Below are positions 25,134-34,059 of a stretch of 35,967 nucleotides of DNA, in pieces. Origin of the DNA: Thomasclavelia sp. GTDB lineage: Bacteria > Bacillota_I > Bacilli_A > Erysipelotrichales > Coprobacillaceae. Under the pieces are notes generated by a model. The model saw only the letters and a program-made list of their open reading frames with translations. It had not been told where the DNA came from and did no database searches. Position 1 is the stretch's first letter. Each line of letters opens with the position of its first letter. Position numbers and translations under genes: made by a program. Location of the stretch: NCBI GenBank assembly GCA_028749475.1, contig JAQVWN010000019.1, positions 1 through 35,967 on the forward strand, written 5' to 3'.

Positions 25134-26379
25134 TGTTTCCTTTAGCTAGTTTACACATATAAAAACCATCAGTATGATATTCATAATTTAGAAGAACTTT
25201 TTCTTCTACTATTTTCATATCTGGATGTTTCTTAATAAAGGCAAAAATCATCTTTTCATTTTCTTTCTTGTTTATAGTACAAGTACTATAAACCATTTTA
25301 CCATTATTCTTCAATAAATAGTACGCATTTTCTAAAAGATTTGCTTGTAAAGGAATAATCGTATCCATAATACTTGAGTCATGATATCTTATCTCTGGTT
25401 TTCTTTTTAGAACACCTAGTCCACTACAAGGAGCATCTAATAAGATCTTATCAAATGTTTCTTTTTTATAAGTATCTTTTAATTTTGTGCTATCACCAAC
25501 ATGAAAATTAACATTAGTAGCGTTTAGTCTTTTAGCATTTAATTCAACTAACTTTATCTTATGTTCAAATAAATCATATGCTTCGATTGTTCCATTATTG
25601 TGCATCAATGCTGATAGATGAGTAGTTTTACTTCCAGGAGCACAACACATATCTAGCACATAATCATTTTCATTAGGGTTTAGTAGTTCACTTACTAGTT
25701 GACTAGCTTCATCTTGAATCGTTACTAAACCATCTTTGTAGTAATTAGTACTGGCAATATTCCCACTTTTAAAATGAACTGCATTATCACCAATACTAGC
25801 TTTAGTAATATTTTTATCTTCTAAGATTTTTTCTAAAGAAGTCTTTAGAGTATTTACTCGAGCTGATCTACTTGGAGTAGTGTTATCTTCCTTACAGACT
25901 TTTTCAGTTATTTCAAAAGAATATTGTTTAGAAAGCATTTTAACAAGCCATAAAGGATGGCTTGTAGTGATACTTAACTTTTGATATTGATCTAAATCAT
26001 CTAATGAGCGAAGATCATGTTTAGTGAAATTTCGCAAAATAGCGTTTATGAATGATCTTTCACCTTTATCTTGACCTAAATTATTTGCTTCATCAATAAT
26101 GGCATAAGTAGGTACCTTATCCAAAAAGATAATTTGATATATTGAAATCATTAATATCCAATAAATACGTTGTTTAACTTTTTTATCTTTTGTATATGGT
26201 TCTAATTGATATTCTAAATATAGTTTGTTTTGAAGAGTTCCATATACAATATTAGTACATAAGTCTTTGTCCTCTCTTGATAAATCACTATTATTTAAAA
26301 CATCATTTAAGGTGATATTAATATAGCTGTTATCATTAGAATATTTAGTTAATACTTTTAAAGCTGTTTTTCTAGCCAT
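25114..26379 (-). CDS. rsmB: 16S rRNA cytosine-C5 methyltransferase
   Basis: The protein has 421 aa. An N-terminal NusB-like RNA-binding domain (about 1-130) precedes a Rossmann-fold methyltransferase with the SAM motif DMCCAPGSKTTHL, the catalytic Cys in DAPCSGLG and the second Cys in STCTI. It modifies C967 of 16S rRNA. In many Bacillota def and fmt lie between priA and this gene; here only 12 bases do, so those genes are elsewhere or absent. Confidence 0.95.
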   Translation of the reverse strand: MARKTALKVLTKYSNDNSYINITLNDVLNNSDLSREDKDLCTNIVYGTLQNKLYLEYQLEPYTKDKKVKQRIYWILMISIYQIIFLDKVPTYAIIDEANNLGQDKGERSFINAILRNFTKHDLRSLDDLDQYQKLSITTSHPLWLVKMLSKQYSFEITEKVCKEDNTTPSRSARVNTLKTSLEKILEDKNITKASIGDNAVHFKSGNIASTNYYKDGLVTIQDEASQLVSELLNPNENDYVLDMCCAPGSKTTHLSALMHNNGTIEAYDLFEHKIKLVELNAKRLNATNVNFHVGDSTKLKDTYKKETFDKILLDAPCSGLGVLKRKPEIRYHDSSIMDTIIPLQANLLENAYYLLKNNGKMVYSTCTINKKENEKMIFAFIKKHPDMKIVEEKVLLNYEYHTDGFYMCKLAKGNNDETNI

Positions 26380-26391
26380 GATAATTCCTTT

Positions 26392-28584
26392 CTATATTTG
26401 GGAATATGGATTAAAGTCACAGACAACATTAATCTTTTTACCTTTTTTATTATAATTAGTATTTATGACTGATAATAATTCATAAATTTGTTTAGAATCT
26501 TTAAACTTTATCATTATTCTTTTACGATATATATCTTGCATCTTATATATCAGACTATTAGCTGGTCCTAAGACTTGTTTAGAATTCAAGTTTTTAACTA
26601 AGTATTCTTTAATAGCGTTAGCCAAGTCAGTTACTATTCTTTCATCTTTTCCTTGAATAATGATACTGACTAAATGAACATATGGAGGATATAAGGCCCT
26701 TTTTCTAAGATTCATTTCTTGTTTAAAGAAAGATTCATAGTCATGTGATTTAACACAATTAATTACAAAATGATCAGGATTATAAGTTTGAATCATTACA
26801 GTTCCTTCTTTATTTCCTCTGCCTGAACGACCAGAAACTTGTTCTAGAAGTTGGAATGTTCTTTCATTAGCTCTAAAGTCTGGAATGTTTAGTGAAATAT
26901 CAGCATTTAGCACTCCTACAAAAGTTACATTTTCAAAGTCTAATCCCTTCGCTATCATTTGAGTCCCTAAAAGAATGTTTCCTTCTTTTCTTTCAAAGGC
27001 ATCTAATAGTTTTTGATGACCATTTTTATTTTTTGTTGTATCAATATCATATCTAATTACTTTGGCATTATTAAATATTTTAGTTATTTCTTCTTCTACC
27101 TTTTGAGTACCTGTTCCGACTTTCTTTAGGTTAGTCGAATTGCATGAAGGACAATGAGTTGGCATTGGTGTTTGATATTCACAATAATGACAGTGTAATC
27201 TATTATCAGCTTTATGATAAGTTAGAGTTACATCACAGTGCGGACACTTAATTACTTCGCCACAATCTAAACATCTAACATAAGAGGCATAGCCTCTTTT
27301 GTTTAAAAGGAGGATTACTTGTTCTCCTTTATCAATACTTGATTGAATAGCTTTTTTCATTGGTGATGAAAATAATGAATAATTATGTTTTCTTATTTCA
27401 TCAGCCATATCGATTACATCAATATGTGGTAAAGGGTTTTTATTTATCCTGTTTGGAAGTTGATATAACTTATAGACTCCCTTAATAGCTCTTGAGTAAC
27501 TTTCTAAAGAAGGAGTAGCACTTCCTAGAAGAACCGGGCAATTATGATATTTACCTCTTAGTCGAGCTATTTGAGTTGTTTGATATCGTGGTTTAGATTC
27601 TTGTTTGTATGAAGGATCATGTTCTTCATCTAAAATAATAAGTCCGATATTTTCTAATGGAGCAAATACAGCACTTCTAACTCCTACTACAATTTTTACT
27701 TCTTTGTTAACAATTCGACGATACTCATCGTATCTTTGTCCCGGAGAAAGTTTAGAATGAATAATTGCGACATCATCTTTAAATCTCTTCTTAAAGGCTC
27801 TAACCATCATTGGAGTTAAACTAATTTCTGGTACTAACATTAAGACTGTTTTTCCTTTAGCAATTACTTCACTAGCTAAGTGAAGATAAACTTCTGTTTT
27901 ACCTGAACCAGTTACACCATGAATCAAAGCTGTAAAATAAGTATTTAGATGTTCTTGAATGTCATCAATTATCTTATTTTGATCAGGGGTTAAAATTACC
28001 TTTTTGTCTTCTTTATTGTCATCTTCATAAGGATCTCTTAGTATTTCTTTTTCAAAGATTTCAATGATTCCTTGATTTTGTAAGTTATCTAATAAAGCCT
28101 TAGAATAGGGAACATCTTTTAATAGAACATCTTGATGTTCTATTAAATAATCTAAAGCTTCTTTTTGTTTAGGAGTCTTGGGAGAATTATTAGAGATTAC
28201 TTTAATAGCTAATTGATGTTTTATCCCAACTGCTTTATTAGTACTTGGTTTTAGTTGAGCTGGAAGCATTGCTTGTAAACAAGCAATACGAGGAGAAAGA
28301 GTTAATTTACTAATAGTATTCGCCAAACTTCTTAATTCATCATTAAGTAATGGATGTTTATCAATAGTTGAAGTAATATAAGCCATCTTAAAACCATTTT
28401 GGTTTTCTATTTCTTCTTTAGTTAAATTTGTTTTAAGACATTCATCGACATAACCAATGATATTTTGATAACCAAAATGAATATTTACTCTACTACCTGG
28501 TAATACTTCTTCTTTAGATAAATAATCAAAAGTAGTATCTAAAGAGTGAGTTGGATGTTCTACTAAGACTTTAAGTATATACAT
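26392..28584 (-). CDS. priA: Primosomal protein N' (replication restart helicase)
   Basis: The protein has 730 aa. The helicase core has Walker A GVTGSGKTEVY, the DEEHD box and the later LGTQMIAKG and QVSGRSGRG motifs. Between them is a zinc-binding segment of repeated Cys-x-x-Cys pairs (CLDC, CPHC, CHYC, CPSC). An N-terminal DNA-binding domain occupies about residues 1-110. PriA restarts stalled replication forks. GGAGG lies upstream of the ATG. A terminator hairpin between gmk and priA means priA needs read-through or its own promoter. Confidence 0.97.
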   Translation of the reverse strand: MYILKVLVEHPTHSLDTTFDYLSKEEVLPGSRVNIHFGYQNIIGYVDECLKTNLTKEEIENQNGFKMAYITSTIDKHPLLNDELRSLANTISKLTLSPRIACLQAMLPAQLKPSTNKAVGIKHQLAIKVISNNSPKTPKQKEALDYLIEHQDVLLKDVPYSKALLDNLQNQGIIEIFEKEILRDPYEDDNKEDKKVILTPDQNKIIDDIQEHLNTYFTALIHGVTGSGKTEVYLHLASEVIAKGKTVLMLVPEISLTPMMVRAFKKRFKDDVAIIHSKLSPGQRYDEYRRIVNKEVKIVVGVRSAVFAPLENIGLIILDEEHDPSYKQESKPRYQTTQIARLRGKYHNCPVLLGSATPSLESYSRAIKGVYKLYQLPNRINKNPLPHIDVIDMADEIRKHNYSLFSSPMKKAIQSSIDKGEQVILLLNKRGYASYVRCLDCGEVIKCPHCDVTLTYHKADNRLHCHYCEYQTPMPTHCPSCNSTNLKKVGTGTQKVEEEITKIFNNAKVIRYDIDTTKNKNGHQKLLDAFERKEGNILLGTQMIAKGLDFENVTFVGVLNADISLNIPDFRANERTFQLLEQVSGRSGRGNKEGTVMIQTYNPDHFVINCVKSHDYESFFKQEMNLRKRALYPPYVHLVSIIIQGKDERIVTDLANAIKEYLVKNLNSKQVLGPANSLIYKMQDIYRKRIMIKFKDSKQIYELLSVINTNYNKKGKKINVVCDFNPYSQI

Positions 28585-28603
28585 AAGTTCCTCCTTTCAA
28601 GAT

Positions 28604-28625
28604 AAAAAAGGCTAGTTATCTAGCC
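28604..28625 (-). terminator. Terminator between gmk and priA
   Basis: Minus strand AAGGCTAG pairs with CTAGCCTT around a short ATAA loop and is followed by a U run. It sits directly at the gmk stop codon and only some 20 bases before the priA start, so it may attenuate the downstream operon. Confidence 0.75.
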
Positions 28626-29183
28626 TTAGTTATTCTTTATTATTTCAGCTATTTCTTTAGCTGCTCGATTTACATCATCATTTACTACTACATGATGATA
28701 TTCATTTTTAGTTGCGATTTCCCTTTTAGCTTTATTAAGTCTTTCTTGAATAACTTCTTCTGACTCTGTTCTACGACCACGAATTCTTTTTTCAAGTTCT
28801 TCCATTGAAGGTGGTACTAGGAAAATAGTTAAGGCTTCTTTGTCTTTAGCCATTACTTGAAGAGCACCTTGAACTTCGATTTCTAAAACGACATTTTTAC
28901 CCTCATTAAGTAATTTATCAACGGCTTTACGAGGAGTTCCGTAATAGTTACCGACAAACTTTGCCCATTCAATTAAGCCATCTTCTTCAATTGTTTTTTT
29001 AAAAGTATCTTCATCTACAAATAAGTAATCAACACCATCAACTTCACCTGGACGAGGCTTACGTGATGTCATAGAAATTGAATATGCAAGGTTTAAAGAT
29101 TCATCTTTAAACAATTCCTTTCTAACAGTTCCTTTTCCAACACCACTAGGTCCGCTAAGTATAATTAGTTGTCCTTTTTTCAT
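28626..29183 (-). CDS. gmk: Guanylate kinase
   Basis: The protein has 185 aa, somewhat short but complete. It has the P-loop SGPSGVGKGTV, the GMP-binding SMTSRKPRPGEVDGVDY segment, and the lid with GRRTESEE. It phosphorylates GMP to GDP. In many Bacillota rpoZ follows gmk directly; here a terminator follows. The gene has a near-consensus promoter (29213-29241) and a GGGGG-type ribosome binding site, and is divergent from rqcH. Confidence 0.96.
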   Translation of the reverse strand: MKKGQLIILSGPSGVGKGTVRKELFKDESLNLAYSISMTSRKPRPGEVDGVDYLFVDEDTFKKTIEEDGLIEWAKFVGNYYGTPRKAVDKLLNEGKNVVLEIEVQGALQVMAKDKEALTIFLVPPSMEELEKRIRGRRTESEEVIQERLNKAKREIATKNEYHHVVVNDDVNRAAKEIAEIIKNN

Positions 29184-29212
29184 ATTGATCCCCCTTGCAG
29201 ATTATTAAATAT

Positions 29213-29241
29213 ATCATACATTTTACCAAACTTGATGTCAA
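29213..29241 (-). promoter_or_regulatory. Sigma-A promoter of gmk
   Basis: Minus strand TTGACA and TATGAT are 17 bases apart. The -10 lies about 30 bases before the gmk start codon. Confidence 0.8.
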
Positions 29242-29244
29242 TTG

Positions 29245-29253
29245 TGATATAGT
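29245..29253 (+). promoter_or_regulatory. Extended -10 promoter of rqcH-pgeF
   Basis: TGATATAGT is an extended -10 (TGN then TATAGT). The expected start site is near 29260, only about 9 bases before the ATG, so the 5' leader is very short. A GGTGAT segment at 29260-29265 could still pair with 16S rRNA. The -35 overlaps the opposing gmk promoter. Confidence 0.5.
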
Positions 29254-29268
29254 GTTTTTGGTGATTAT

Positions 29269-30915
29269 ATGGCATATGATGGAATAATGATGGCTAGTAT
29301 TATAAAGGACTTGAATAAGTCTATCTTAACTGGTCGTATCAACAAAATATATCAAGTAAGTAAGTATGAGTTATTAATGGTGGTTAGAAGTAATCGCCAT
29401 AATTATAAACTTTTACTTTCTTGTCATCCGACTCATGCAAGGATGCAACTTACCGATCTAGAATATCCGACTCCCGGGTCTCCTAATACTCTAACAATGC
29501 TTTTTAGAAAGCATTTAGAAGGAGCCTATATTACAAGTATCAGTCAAATTAGTTTAGATCGAATATGTAAGATTTGTTTTAATACCTTTAATGAGTTTGG
29601 AGATAAAGAGGAAATAATCTGTTATATCGAAATAATGGGTAAACATTCTAATATCATTTTAACTAGAACTGATGGAACAATAATTGATTGTCTTAAAAGA
29701 ATTACGCCTAGTATGAATGTTGAAAGATTTATTCAACCTGGAGCTAAATATCATTTACCTCCAATGATTGAAAACAAATTAAACCCTTTTAATGATGAAT
29801 ATCAAGAAGGAAAAGATTTATATAAGATATATGAAGGAATGTCACCTCTTCTTTCTAGTGAGATAAGTTATCGTATTAGTAAAGGCGAAACTTTTAGTGA
29901 CATTATGAATTTAATTAAGAAGAGTAACTCTTTATATATATCAACTAATGATAAAGGAAAAGAAGTATATTATTTGATTCCTTTAACCCAGTTTAAAGAA
30001 TATAAAGAATATCCTTTAATGGTTGGTTTAGATAAATATTATAAAGAGATTGATTCTAAAGAAAGAATCAAACAACAAACATCTAATCTAGTTAAATTTA
30101 TTAGTAATGAATATCAAAAGAATGTAAATAAGTTAACTAAATTAGAATCAACATTAAAAGATTCTAAAAATAGTGATGATTATCGGATTAAAGGTGATTT
30201 ATTATATTCTAGTTTAGATAAAATATCTAAAGGCATGAATAGTATTGAAGTAGAAAACTATTATGATGGGACTAAACTAAAGATATCTTTAGATCCTAAA
30301 TTAGATGCCAAAGCTAATGCCCAAAAATATTATAATAAATATCAAAAAGCTAAAAATTCAATTAATGTTTTAAATGAACAAATTGATCTTACAAATAAAG
30401 AAATAGATTATTTTGATTCATTAAATACTTTAATATCTAATGCTTCATATTATGATGCCTTAGAAATAAAAGAAGAATTAGAAAACCTTGGTTATCTAAA
30501 AAAGAAAAAAATTAAGAAATCTTCCATTAGAAAAAAGAAGGCTCCTAGTTTTGAAGTTTACTTTACAAAAGATAATATCGAAATAGATGTTGGAAAAAAT
30601 AATCTACAAAATGATTATTTAACTTTTAAATATGCTGGTAGATTTGATATGTGGTTCCATGTCAAAGATGCTCCTGGATCTCACGTTATTGTTAGAAGCG
30701 ATAATCTAGATGAGTATACTATTAGACTAGCCGCTAATATCGCCGCTTTATTTTCTAAAAGTAAAAACTCTTCTTCTGTCCCTGTAAACTATACTTTAAT
30801 TAAGACTCTTAAAAAGCCGTCTGGAGCTAAACCTGGAAAAGTAATTTTGGATAGTTATAAAACAATTTATATCGATCCTGATGAAAATGTTTTAGATGAA
30901 TTAACTAAGAAATAG
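29269..30915 (+). CDS. rqcH: Ribosome quality-control factor RqcH (NFACT family)
   Basis: The protein has 548 aa. It starts MAYDGI, typical of the family. An N-terminal NFACT domain contains the Asp97-Arg98 pair needed for alanine-tail formation in the studied Bacillus protein. A long coiled-coil middle (about 270-400) and a C-terminal NFACT-R part follow (FDMWFHVKDAPGSHVIVR and KPSGAKPGKV). The family binds stalled 50S subunits and adds C-terminal alanine tails to mark incomplete proteins for degradation; older annotations call it a fibronectin-binding protein. It is divergent from gmk and is followed by pgeF after eight bases. Confidence 0.94.
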   Translation: MAYDGIMMASIIKDLNKSILTGRINKIYQVSKYELLMVVRSNRHNYKLLLSCHPTHARMQLTDLEYPTPGSPNTLTMLFRKHLEGAYITSISQISLDRICKICFNTFNEFGDKEEIICYIEIMGKHSNIILTRTDGTIIDCLKRITPSMNVERFIQPGAKYHLPPMIENKLNPFNDEYQEGKDLYKIYEGMSPLLSSEISYRISKGETFSDIMNLIKKSNSLYISTNDKGKEVYYLIPLTQFKEYKEYPLMVGLDKYYKEIDSKERIKQQTSNLVKFISNEYQKNVNKLTKLESTLKDSKNSDDYRIKGDLLYSSLDKISKGMNSIEVENYYDGTKLKISLDPKLDAKANAQKYYNKYQKAKNSINVLNEQIDLTNKEIDYFDSLNTLISNASYYDALEIKEELENLGYLKKKKIKKSSIRKKKAPSFEVYFTKDNIEIDVGKNNLQNDYLTFKYAGRFDMWFHVKDAPGSHVIVRSDNLDEYTIRLAANIAALFSKSKNSSSVPVNYTLIKTLKKPSGAKPGKVILDSYKTIYIDPDENVLDELTKK

Positions 30916-30923
30916 AGGTTAAG

Positions 30924-31649
30924 ATGAAACTACACGAAATAAAATTAAGTCCTAACGTGATTGCATATGATGTCACTAGTGAACTTGGAGATATGTCCCT
31001 CAATAATGATGATGGACTATCTAATCGATTAGCTTTGGCTAAACTATTAAACACCGATTTAAATCATATGGTTGCCCCAAGACAAACCCACACTACTAAC
31101 TTTAAAGAGGTTTACTTAAAAGATGGTGGAAGTAATATGGAAGTTCTTGAAGATAAACTAGTAGACATAGACGCTACTTATACTAAAGATCAAGATTTAT
31201 ACTTATTAAGTTTCCACGCTGATTGCACTCCTGTTCTTTTATATGATAATAATATTGTTTGTGCAATTCATGCTGGATGGCTAGGAACTGTCAATCAAAT
31301 TGTGAGTAAAGTAGTTAAACATTTAATTATAAATGAAGGATGTAATCCTAAAACTATGAAAGCTTATATCGGTCCTTCTATTTCTAAAGACAGTTTTGAA
31401 GTTATGCAAGATGTAGTTGATAAAGTAAAAAAGATGGATATTAAAACTGATAGTTATATTTTTAAAACTGATGATGTTCACTACCATGTTGACAATAAAG
31501 GATTAAATAAGGCTCAACTTTTAAATCTAGGATTACTAGAAGAAAATATTGAGGTCAGTGACATTGATACGATGACTTCTAATGATTACTTCTCATATCG
31601 AAGAGATCATGATTCTAGAAGAAATATTACAATAATTAAAAGAATCTAA
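30924..31649 (+). CDS. pgeF: Peptidoglycan editing factor / laccase-domain protein
   Basis: The protein has 241 aa. It has the YfiH/DUF152 pattern: PRQTHT, FHADCTPVLLYD and AIHAGWLGTVNQIV with the metal-binding His and Cys residues, then AYIGPSI and the late FSYRRD. PgeF homologues prevent wrong amino acids from staying in peptidoglycan precursors and also have purine-nucleoside activities. The GAGGT ribosome binding site is in the short gap after rqcH, and the two genes form one unit ending in a terminator at 31649-31675. Confidence 0.93.
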   Translation: MKLHEIKLSPNVIAYDVTSELGDMSLNNDDGLSNRLALAKLLNTDLNHMVAPRQTHTTNFKEVYLKDGGSNMEVLEDKLVDIDATYTKDQDLYLLSFHADCTPVLLYDNNIVCAIHAGWLGTVNQIVSKVVKHLIINEGCNPKTMKAYIGPSISKDSFEVMQDVVDKVKKMDIKTDSYIFKTDDVHYHVDNKGLNKAQLLNLGLLEENIEVSDIDTMTSNDYFSYRRDHDSRRNITIIKRI

Positions 31650-31675
31650 AAGTATATGTAAATATACTTTTTTTA
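31649..31675 (+). terminator. Terminator of rqcH-pgeF
   Basis: AAAGTATAT pairs with ATATACTTT around a GTAA loop and is followed by a T run. It overlaps the end of the convergent prepilin peptidase gene and may act in both directions. Confidence 0.8.
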
Positions 31676-32434
31676 TACCAACAAATTCCAATATGCAGTT
31701 ATTATATTTGACCCTTGCATTAAGGCTAAAACAATTCCAAATGCTAAGTAAGGTCCAAAAGGAATATGCGATTTCATATTTACTTTTTTTGTGATCATTA
31801 AATATGAACTATAAATCCCAGCCAAGATAATAGCAATGCATGTTGCTAGCAAAGAATTAATACTTCCTAGCATAATTCCTGATACAAACATGAGTTTAAT
31901 ATCTCCGCCTCCAAAACAGTCAGGAATTATGATAGTTAAAACAAACATTGGTAAACTAATAATAAGCATTCCAACTATTGAATCAATAATATTCATTTCA
32001 TTTACTATAAAGTAAATAATTGAACATATCGACATAGTTATTATTAATCCATTAGGTATCTCCATTGTATCAATATCTATTAATGATATTGTGAGTAAAA
32101 TCATAGATAAAATTAAAACTATTAGAGTGTTAATTCTTATTCCATACTCTAAATAACATATAAGACCTATTAATCCCCCGATAATCTCAATAATAAAACC
32201 TCTTAGCGGTATTTTATCCTTACAATACCGGCATCTCCCCTTAAGTAAAATAAAAGAAAGAATAGGAATTAAATCATACCATCTAATTGTCTTTAAACAA
32301 TTATTACAATGACTTCTTCCTTTAATAAAGGATTCATGATTTTCTATTCGATATACTACAACATTAATAAAACTAGCTAGACAAGTTCCAATAATAAAAC
32401 TATAAATTTTCCCAATTATCTCAATATTTATCAT
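31673..32434 (-). CDS. Prepilin peptidase (A24 family), no pilin genes nearby
   Basis: The protein has 253 aa with about seven or eight membrane segments. It has the zinc-binding cysteine pairs Cys43/Cys46 and Cys68/Cys71 (CNNC and CRYC) of full-length PilD-type enzymes. The two catalytic aspartates are in LIDIDTMEIPN and FGGGDIK. It cleaves type IV prepilin-like leaders and may methylate the new N-terminus. No pilin, ATPase or com genes are in the window, so its substrates lie elsewhere. The extended -10 at 32443-32451 suggests an mRNA that starts at or just before the ATG; no ribosome binding site is visible. Confidence 0.93.
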   Translation of the reverse strand: MINIEIIGKIYSFIIGTCLASFINVVVYRIENHESFIKGRSHCNNCLKTIRWYDLIPILSFILLKGRCRYCKDKIPLRGFIIEIIGGLIGLICYLEYGIRINTLIVLILSMILLTISLIDIDTMEIPNGLIITMSICSIIYFIVNEMNIIDSIVGMLIISLPMFVLTIIIPDCFGGGDIKLMFVSGIMLGSINSLLATCIAIILAGIYSSYLMITKKVNMKSHIPFGPYLAFGIVLALMQGSNIITAYWNLLV

Positions 32435-32442
32435 ATTAGGGT

Positions 32443-32451
32443 ATTATAACA
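32443..32451 (-). promoter_or_regulatory. Extended -10 implying a nearly leaderless prepilin peptidase mRNA
   Basis: Minus strand TGTTATAAT is a perfect extended -10. With the usual 7-base distance the start of transcription falls near 32436, two bases before the ATG at 32434. No Shine-Dalgarno-like sequence lies between. Confidence 0.55.
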
Positions 32452-32481
32452 TTATTCTTATTGAAGATACTAGAAGTAATA

Positions 32482-32512
32482 TAAAAATAAATGGACCCTT
32501 AGGTCCATTATT
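32482..32512 (-). terminator. Terminator of nnr
   Basis: ATGGACC (32491-32497) pairs with GGTCCAT (32502-32508); flanking AAAT/ATTT bases extend the stem and a U-rich tail follows on the minus strand. The stem overlaps the nnr stop codon. Confidence 0.8.
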
Positions 32513-33983
32513 TTTCAGTTATTATTTTATTCATCATATAAGGAATGGTATCAATTAATTTGGTTGGTAAGACTGTATAATTATCCTTTGCAACATAGTC
32601 CCCACAAAGGCCATGTAAATATGTTCCAATAATAGCTGCATTTAAAGGTGAATACTTTTGTCCTAAGAATGAAACAATAATTCCGGCTAAAGCATCTCCC
32701 ATTCCAGCAGTGGCCATAGCTTTATTAGCTGTTGGATTACGATACATTTCTTCTTCATCAACAATGATTGTATTAGCTCCTTTTAAGACTAAGACAACAT
32801 GATATCTTTTAGCAAACTCATAAGCTTTTTCAACCATTTGGGCTTCACCATCAAATGAGACAAATCTCTTAAATTCACCAATATGCGGAGTAAGAATTAA
32901 TGGACCACGATGATTTTCTAATAATTCTATATTTTGAGAAAGGATATTTAAACCATCTCCATCTATCACCATTGGTGCATCAACATTAGATAAGACTCTA
33001 ATTGTTAGATCAAATACTTCTTTATTTAAAGATAAACCACTTCCCAGAAGGATTGCATCCTTCTTATTTAACAGTTCACTTGAAAGATCTTGTCGTGATA
33101 AAAGGGTACATTCAGGAGTTGTATTTGTAACATTATCTAATACTTTATCTGTTGAACAAACAGTTACTATTCCACTACCAGTATTTACAGAGGCTTTACT
33201 TGCAAGAATAGCAGCTCCACGATAAATATCACTGCCTGTAATATGCACGATATACCCATAGTCACCTTTAAAGCCATAATACTTTCGAGGTTTTAAGTTG
33301 TATTTAACCCATTGATGATTGATTACTTTAGCTAGTCCTTGAACTTCACATAAGTCTTTAGTGTCTAACTTTTCTAAAATTATATCTCCAGTATATATTT
33401 TAGTTTCTTCATTTAAGAAGGCTAATTTATATGCTGTTAGAGTAATAGTTTTAGTTGCTAAGATACAACTATTATATGGTAAACCAGTGTCACAATTTAA
33501 ACCAGTAGGGATATCAACAGCTATTACATCTTTATCAAAATTGTTATTTACGATATCAACAACACTAGTTGATATTCCTCTAAGATCACTATTTAAACCA
33601 AAACCAAACATAGCATCAACAACCACATCATAATCTTCGATTTCTTTTTCTAAGACAATTACTCCTTCTTCATCTAAAAAGGTGGTATCCAAATATACTT
33701 CCTTTGCTTTAGTTAAATAGAATCGATTAGCTGAAGATAAATGATCAAATTCACCTAAGAAGAATAATTTAACCTTTACTCCCTTAGCCTTAAGTTTTAA
33801 AGCCAAAGATATTCCATCAGCTCCATTATTACCAGGTCCAGAAATAATTAGGACTTTATTATAATTATTAAAATGTTTTATCAATTGATTACTTGCCATA
33901 TTAACTAGTTCTTCAATTGAATATCCAAGATCTAATAAAGCTTTATCATAAGCTCTAAACTGGATACTAGTTCCTACATACAT
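32508..33983 (-). CDS. nnr: Bifunctional NAD(P)H-hydrate repair enzyme
   Basis: The protein has 491 aa. The N-terminal half is the YjeF_N epimerase (about 1-210; SGPGNNGADGISLA and VDIPTGLNCDTG). The C-terminal half is the ADP-dependent dehydratase of ribokinase fold (about 225-491; LTPHIGEF, VLKGANTIIVD and the ATAGMGDALAGII active-site region). Together they repair hydrated NADH and NADPH. AGGAGGT lies 8 bases upstream of the ATG. A single-gene unit seems likely, since terminators lie on both sides. Confidence 0.95.
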   Translation of the reverse strand: MYVGTSIQFRAYDKALLDLGYSIEELVNMASNQLIKHFNNYNKVLIISGPGNNGADGISLALKLKAKGVKVKLFFLGEFDHLSSANRFYLTKAKEVYLDTTFLDEEGVIVLEKEIEDYDVVVDAMFGFGLNSDLRGISTSVVDIVNNNFDKDVIAVDIPTGLNCDTGLPYNSCILATKTITLTAYKLAFLNEETKIYTGDIILEKLDTKDLCEVQGLAKVINHQWVKYNLKPRKYYGFKGDYGYIVHITGSDIYRGAAILASKASVNTGSGIVTVCSTDKVLDNVTNTTPECTLLSRQDLSSELLNKKDAILLGSGLSLNKEVFDLTIRVLSNVDAPMVIDGDGLNILSQNIELLENHRGPLILTPHIGEFKRFVSFDGEAQMVEKAYEFAKRYHVVLVLKGANTIIVDEEEMYRNPTANKAMATAGMGDALAGIIVSFLGQKYSPLNAAIIGTYLHGLCGDYVAKDNYTVLPTKLIDTIPYMMNKIITEK

Positions 33984-34021
33984 GATAATACCTCCTATAT
34001 ATCTTTATTTTACTACAAATA

Positions 34022-34056
34022 TAAAAAAGGTATTAGAATAAATTCTAATACCTTAA
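34022..34056 (-). terminator. Terminator of the NlpC/P60 gene
   Basis: Minus strand AAGGTATTAGAATTTATTCTAATACCTT folds into a hairpin and is followed by six U. It lies a few bases after the stop codon and upstream of nnr. Confidence 0.85.
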
Positions 34057-34059
34057 TAT

